From Gammaproteobacteria bacterium (GTDB taxonomy: Bacteria > Pseudomonadota > Gammaproteobacteria > Thiohalomonadales > Thiohalomonadaceae), in NCBI GenBank assembly GCA_026193675.1, contig JAPHSO010000040.1:1-16090 (forward strand): a stretch of DNA of 16,090 bases, written 5' to 3'. The first letter of the stretch is position 1; each line of letters begins with the position of its first letter. This document shows positions 13,795-16,090 of this stretch, piece by piece. The translations under genes were made by a program, and so were the position numbers. The notes beneath the pieces were generated by a model. That model saw nothing but the letters and a program-made list of their open reading frames with translations. It had not been told where the DNA came from and made no database searches.

Positions 13795-16090
13795 TTACCT
13801 GATTTGACTCATACGACGTACAAAATACTTCTCTAACTCAACCAAAAACAGTACAGAAGAGGCGACTAGCAGAATTCGAAGCCATATATAAAAATCTATG
13901 GCTACTGTACCAAACAGTACCTGCATTGGCGCAAGGTAGGTAAACCCCAGTTGGAAGATGATGAGTATTCCAATGGCAATTAGTACATAACGGTTGCCGG
14001 TTAATCCTGCCCAGTTAAATACCGAGGCGGTAATATAACGTGAGTTGAAGAGATAAAAGATCTCAAACATGACCAGTGTATTCACCGCTACAGTGCGCGC
14101 ATGTTCAATATTAACACCTCGATCCATTTCCCAAAGAAAAAGCCCGAATGTGCCACTCATCAATATGATTGAGACAAATGAAATACGCCAGATCAGATGA
14201 GGCGTAAGTACCGCTTCATGAGCATTACGTGGAGGACGGTGCATCACATTCTTCTCGGGCGGTTCAAATGTTAGTGACAGCGCTAACGTAACAGCTGTAA
14301 TCATGTTCACCCAGAGAATTTGCACTGGCGTTAGGGGTAGCTGATGAAAACCAAACAGGATGGCAGCAAGGATAATCAGCGCCTCACCCCCATTGGTCGG
14401 AAGAATGAAAAGGATGGCTTTTTTCAGGTTGTCATAAACCGTGCGCCCCTCTTCCACGGCATGAATAATTGAAGCGAAATTATCATCGGCCAGAACCATT
14501 TCGGCAGCCTCCTTTGCCGCCTCCGTTCCATTTCTCCCCATGGCGGTGCCTACGTCGGCACGTTTCAATGCAGGGGCATCATTCACTCCATCCCCCGTCA
14601 TAGCCACAATTAATCCCTGCTCCTGCAACAGCTGCACCAGGCGTAGTTTGTGTTCAGGATTTACACGTGCATATACATCAACATCTTGCACTCGTTGCCG
14701 TAATTCATCCTCACTGAGTAGTTCAAGCTCCTGACCGGTAATTACATCATCGGTATTAACAAGGTTGAGTTGTCTGGCTATAGCCAGGGCTGTGGCACCG
14801 TGATCGCCTGTAATCATCTTCACCCGGATGCCGGCCTTACCACAGGCCTGTACTGCCTCAATAGCCTCCTGGCGAGGTGGATCGATCAAACCAAACATGC
14901 TCAGCATAATCAGTTCATCTTCTACATCACCAAACTTTAGCTCCCTCTTTTCATCGCTTACTGGTTTGATGGTAATAGCCAAGACCCTCTGACCTTGTTG
15001 TGCCATTTCATCAATACGGGATAACCAGTAATCTCTATTCAGAGGCTGATCGCCATCAGCGGTTCTCTGACGAGTACACATCTCCAGTACTCGTTCAGGA
15101 GCTCCTTTGAGAAAGATGAAGGCTTCACCCTTATGACTATGATGGAGCGACGCCATAAAACGATGCTCGGATTCAAAGGGAATGAGATCCGTGCGAGGGT
15201 ATTGCTGTAGCTCATTTTCAATATCCAACCCCACCTTTAAGCCAGCGACTAGCAGTGCCCCTTCCATAGGGTCACCATGAACTATCCATTCACTCTGGCT
15301 CTGTTCCAGTGATGCATCATTACAGAGAACTACTGCACGAACTGCCTCTAGCAATAGGGGATGGTCCTCAGGCAGCACCTCTATATTCTCAGTTTTTATC
15401 GGGCCATGGGGATCATAGCCTGTACCACCCAACTCAAACAGTTTGTCTGCTGTAGCAATCGTGCGTACGGTCATCTCATTGCGGGTCAGGGTGCCTGTTT
15501 TATCAGAACAGATCACCGTCACAGCTCCCAATGTCTCAACGGCAGGCAATCTGCGAATAATGGCATTGCGCCGAGCCATTCGTTGTACACCAATGGCCAG
15601 CGTGATGGTCATAATTGCCGGTAAACCCTCGGGAATCGCCGCCACCGCCAGGCTTACCGCAGCAAGGAACATTTGTGCGACGGCATAATCTCGAACAAAT
15701 GAACCAAACACGAAGGTGATAATGGCTATAGCCAGAATGGCAACGGTCAACCAACGACTAAACTGGGCCATTTGACGTAACAGAGGGGTTGCTACTGATT
15801 CCACTTCCGATACCAGCGTGCTAATTCGACCAATTTCGGTTTGTGCTCCAGTCGCCACCACCACTCCAGCCCCCTGGCCATGGGTCACAAGGGTGCCCGA
15901 ATAGGCAATACAGCGGCGATCACCAATCACGCTATCCTGTGCGACAGCTTCGGTAATCTTTTCAACCGCCATGGACTCACCTGTCAGTATCGACTCCTGA
16001 ATCTGTAGTCCCTTAACTCGGAACAAGCGCAGGTCTGCTGGCACCTTATCTCCTGATTGCAGCAAAACGATATCACCAGGAACTAACGTC
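13795..16090 (-). CDS. P2-type cation-transporting ATPase (N-terminus beyond window)
   Basis: The frame stays open to the right edge; a TTG at 16065 is inside the gene, since TLVPGDIV precedes it. About 764 residues are visible, so some 130 N-terminal residues and two membrane helices are missing. Seen: actuator TGES, membrane-4 AAIPEGLPA, phosphorylation site SDKTGTLT (catalytic Asp codon 15504-15502), KGAPERV nucleotide-binding loop, MTGDGVNDAPALK hinge, and six C-terminal helices. Compared with the calcium pump SERCA, the M4 Glu, M5 N-x-x-E, M6 N and T and M8 Glu are kept, but the M6 Asp is Ala (codon 14295-14293, in WVNMITAVTLAL). This variant resembles mycobacterial CtpF from memory. Ca2+, Na+ or another cation could be exported. 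The CPA2 antiporter gene follows directly on this strand. Confidence 0.92.
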   Translation of the reverse strand, partial: TLVPGDIVLLQSGDKVPADLRLFRVKGLQIQESILTGESMAVEKITEAVAQDSVIGDRRCIAYSGTLVTHGQGAGVVVATGAQTEIGRISTLVSEVESVATPLLRQMAQFSRWLTVAILAIAIITFVFGSFVRDYAVAQMFLAAVSLAVAAIPEGLPAIMTITLAIGVQRMARRNAIIRRLPAVETLGAVTVICSDKTGTLTRNEMTVRTIATADKLFELGGTGYDPHGPIKTENIEVLPEDHPLLLEAVRAVVLCNDASLEQSQSEWIVHGDPMEGALLVAGLKVGLDIENELQQYPRTDLIPFESEHRFMASLHHSHKGEAFIFLKGAPERVLEMCTRQRTADGDQPLNRDYWLSRIDEMAQQGQRVLAITIKPVSDEKRELKFGDVEDELIMLSMFGLIDPPRQEAIEAVQACGKAGIRVKMITGDHGATALAIARQLNLVNTDDVITGQELELLSEDELRQRVQDVDVYARVNPEHKLRLVQLLQEQGLIVAMTGDGVNDAPALKRADVGTAMGRNGTEAAKEAAEMVLADDNFASIIHAVEEGRTVYDNLKKAILFILPTNGGEALIILAAILFGFHQLPLTPVQILWVNMITAVTLALSLTFEPPEKNVMHRPPRNAHEAVLTPHLIWRISFVSIILMSGTFGLFLWEMDRGVNIEHARTVAVNTLVMFEIFYLFNSRYITASVFNWAGLTGNRYVLIAIGILIIFQLGFTYLAPMQVLFGTVAIDFYIWLRILLVASSVLFLVELEKYFVRRMSQIR

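Overview
The window is ordinary, densely packed chromosomal DNA from a gram-negative bacterium, most likely a denitrifying gammaproteobacterium. The NhaR, NhaA, YccA and DNR homologues read like gammaproteobacterial proteins. A class II aldolase carrying a C-terminal Dabb domain resembles an aldolase known from a Calvin-cycle operon, so an autotrophic (for example sulfur-oxidising) lifestyle is possible. That lifestyle and any genus name are inference. I see no phage, insertion sequence, CRISPR array, tRNA or rRNA, and no gap between genes longer than 300 bases.

Left third (1-5355): heme d1 and denitrification. On the + strand lie the end of a NirD/L/G/H-family siroheme decarboxylase subunit, nirH, nirJ (radical SAM) and nirN (periplasmic c/d1 cytochrome). 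Together they cover siroheme decarboxylation, replacement of two propionates by oxo groups, and the final oxidation of dihydro-heme d1, the cofactor of nitrite reductase NirS. No nirS, nirF or nirE is visible. A convergent gene for a DNR-type Crp/Fnr regulator follows. It is divergent from a gene for an unusual three-heme cytochrome c. A TTGAA-N4-ATCAG box sits between the two divergent genes, so the regulator may control itself, the cytochrome, or both.

Middle (5356-8438): a 244-bp gap rich in short palindromes, then a minus-strand operon that reads aldolase-Dabb, purE, purK. PurE and PurK overlap by four bases and carry out the two-step carboxylation of AIR in purine synthesis.

Right half (8509-16090): stress and cation homeostasis. 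Minus-strand hpf-like (ribosome hibernation) and yccA (FtsH modulator) end at a clear intrinsic terminator. Divergent from them, and sharing one compact promoter region, is the translationally coupled nhaR-nhaA pair (sodium-responsive regulator and Na+/H+ antiporter). Converging on it are a CPA2/Kef-type antiporter with a nucleotide-binding domain and, upstream of that, a P2-type cation ATPase whose N-terminus is cut by the window edge. Four consecutive genes for Na+, K+ or Ca2+ handling beside a ribosome-hibernation gene suggest a module for surviving energy or ionic stress.

I did not find a convincing wholly new system. The best leads are the regulatory arrangement around dnr and the three-heme cytochrome, the aldolase-Dabb fusion beside purEK, the shared hpf/nhaR promoter, and the ATPase lacking the key acidic residue of membrane helix 6.
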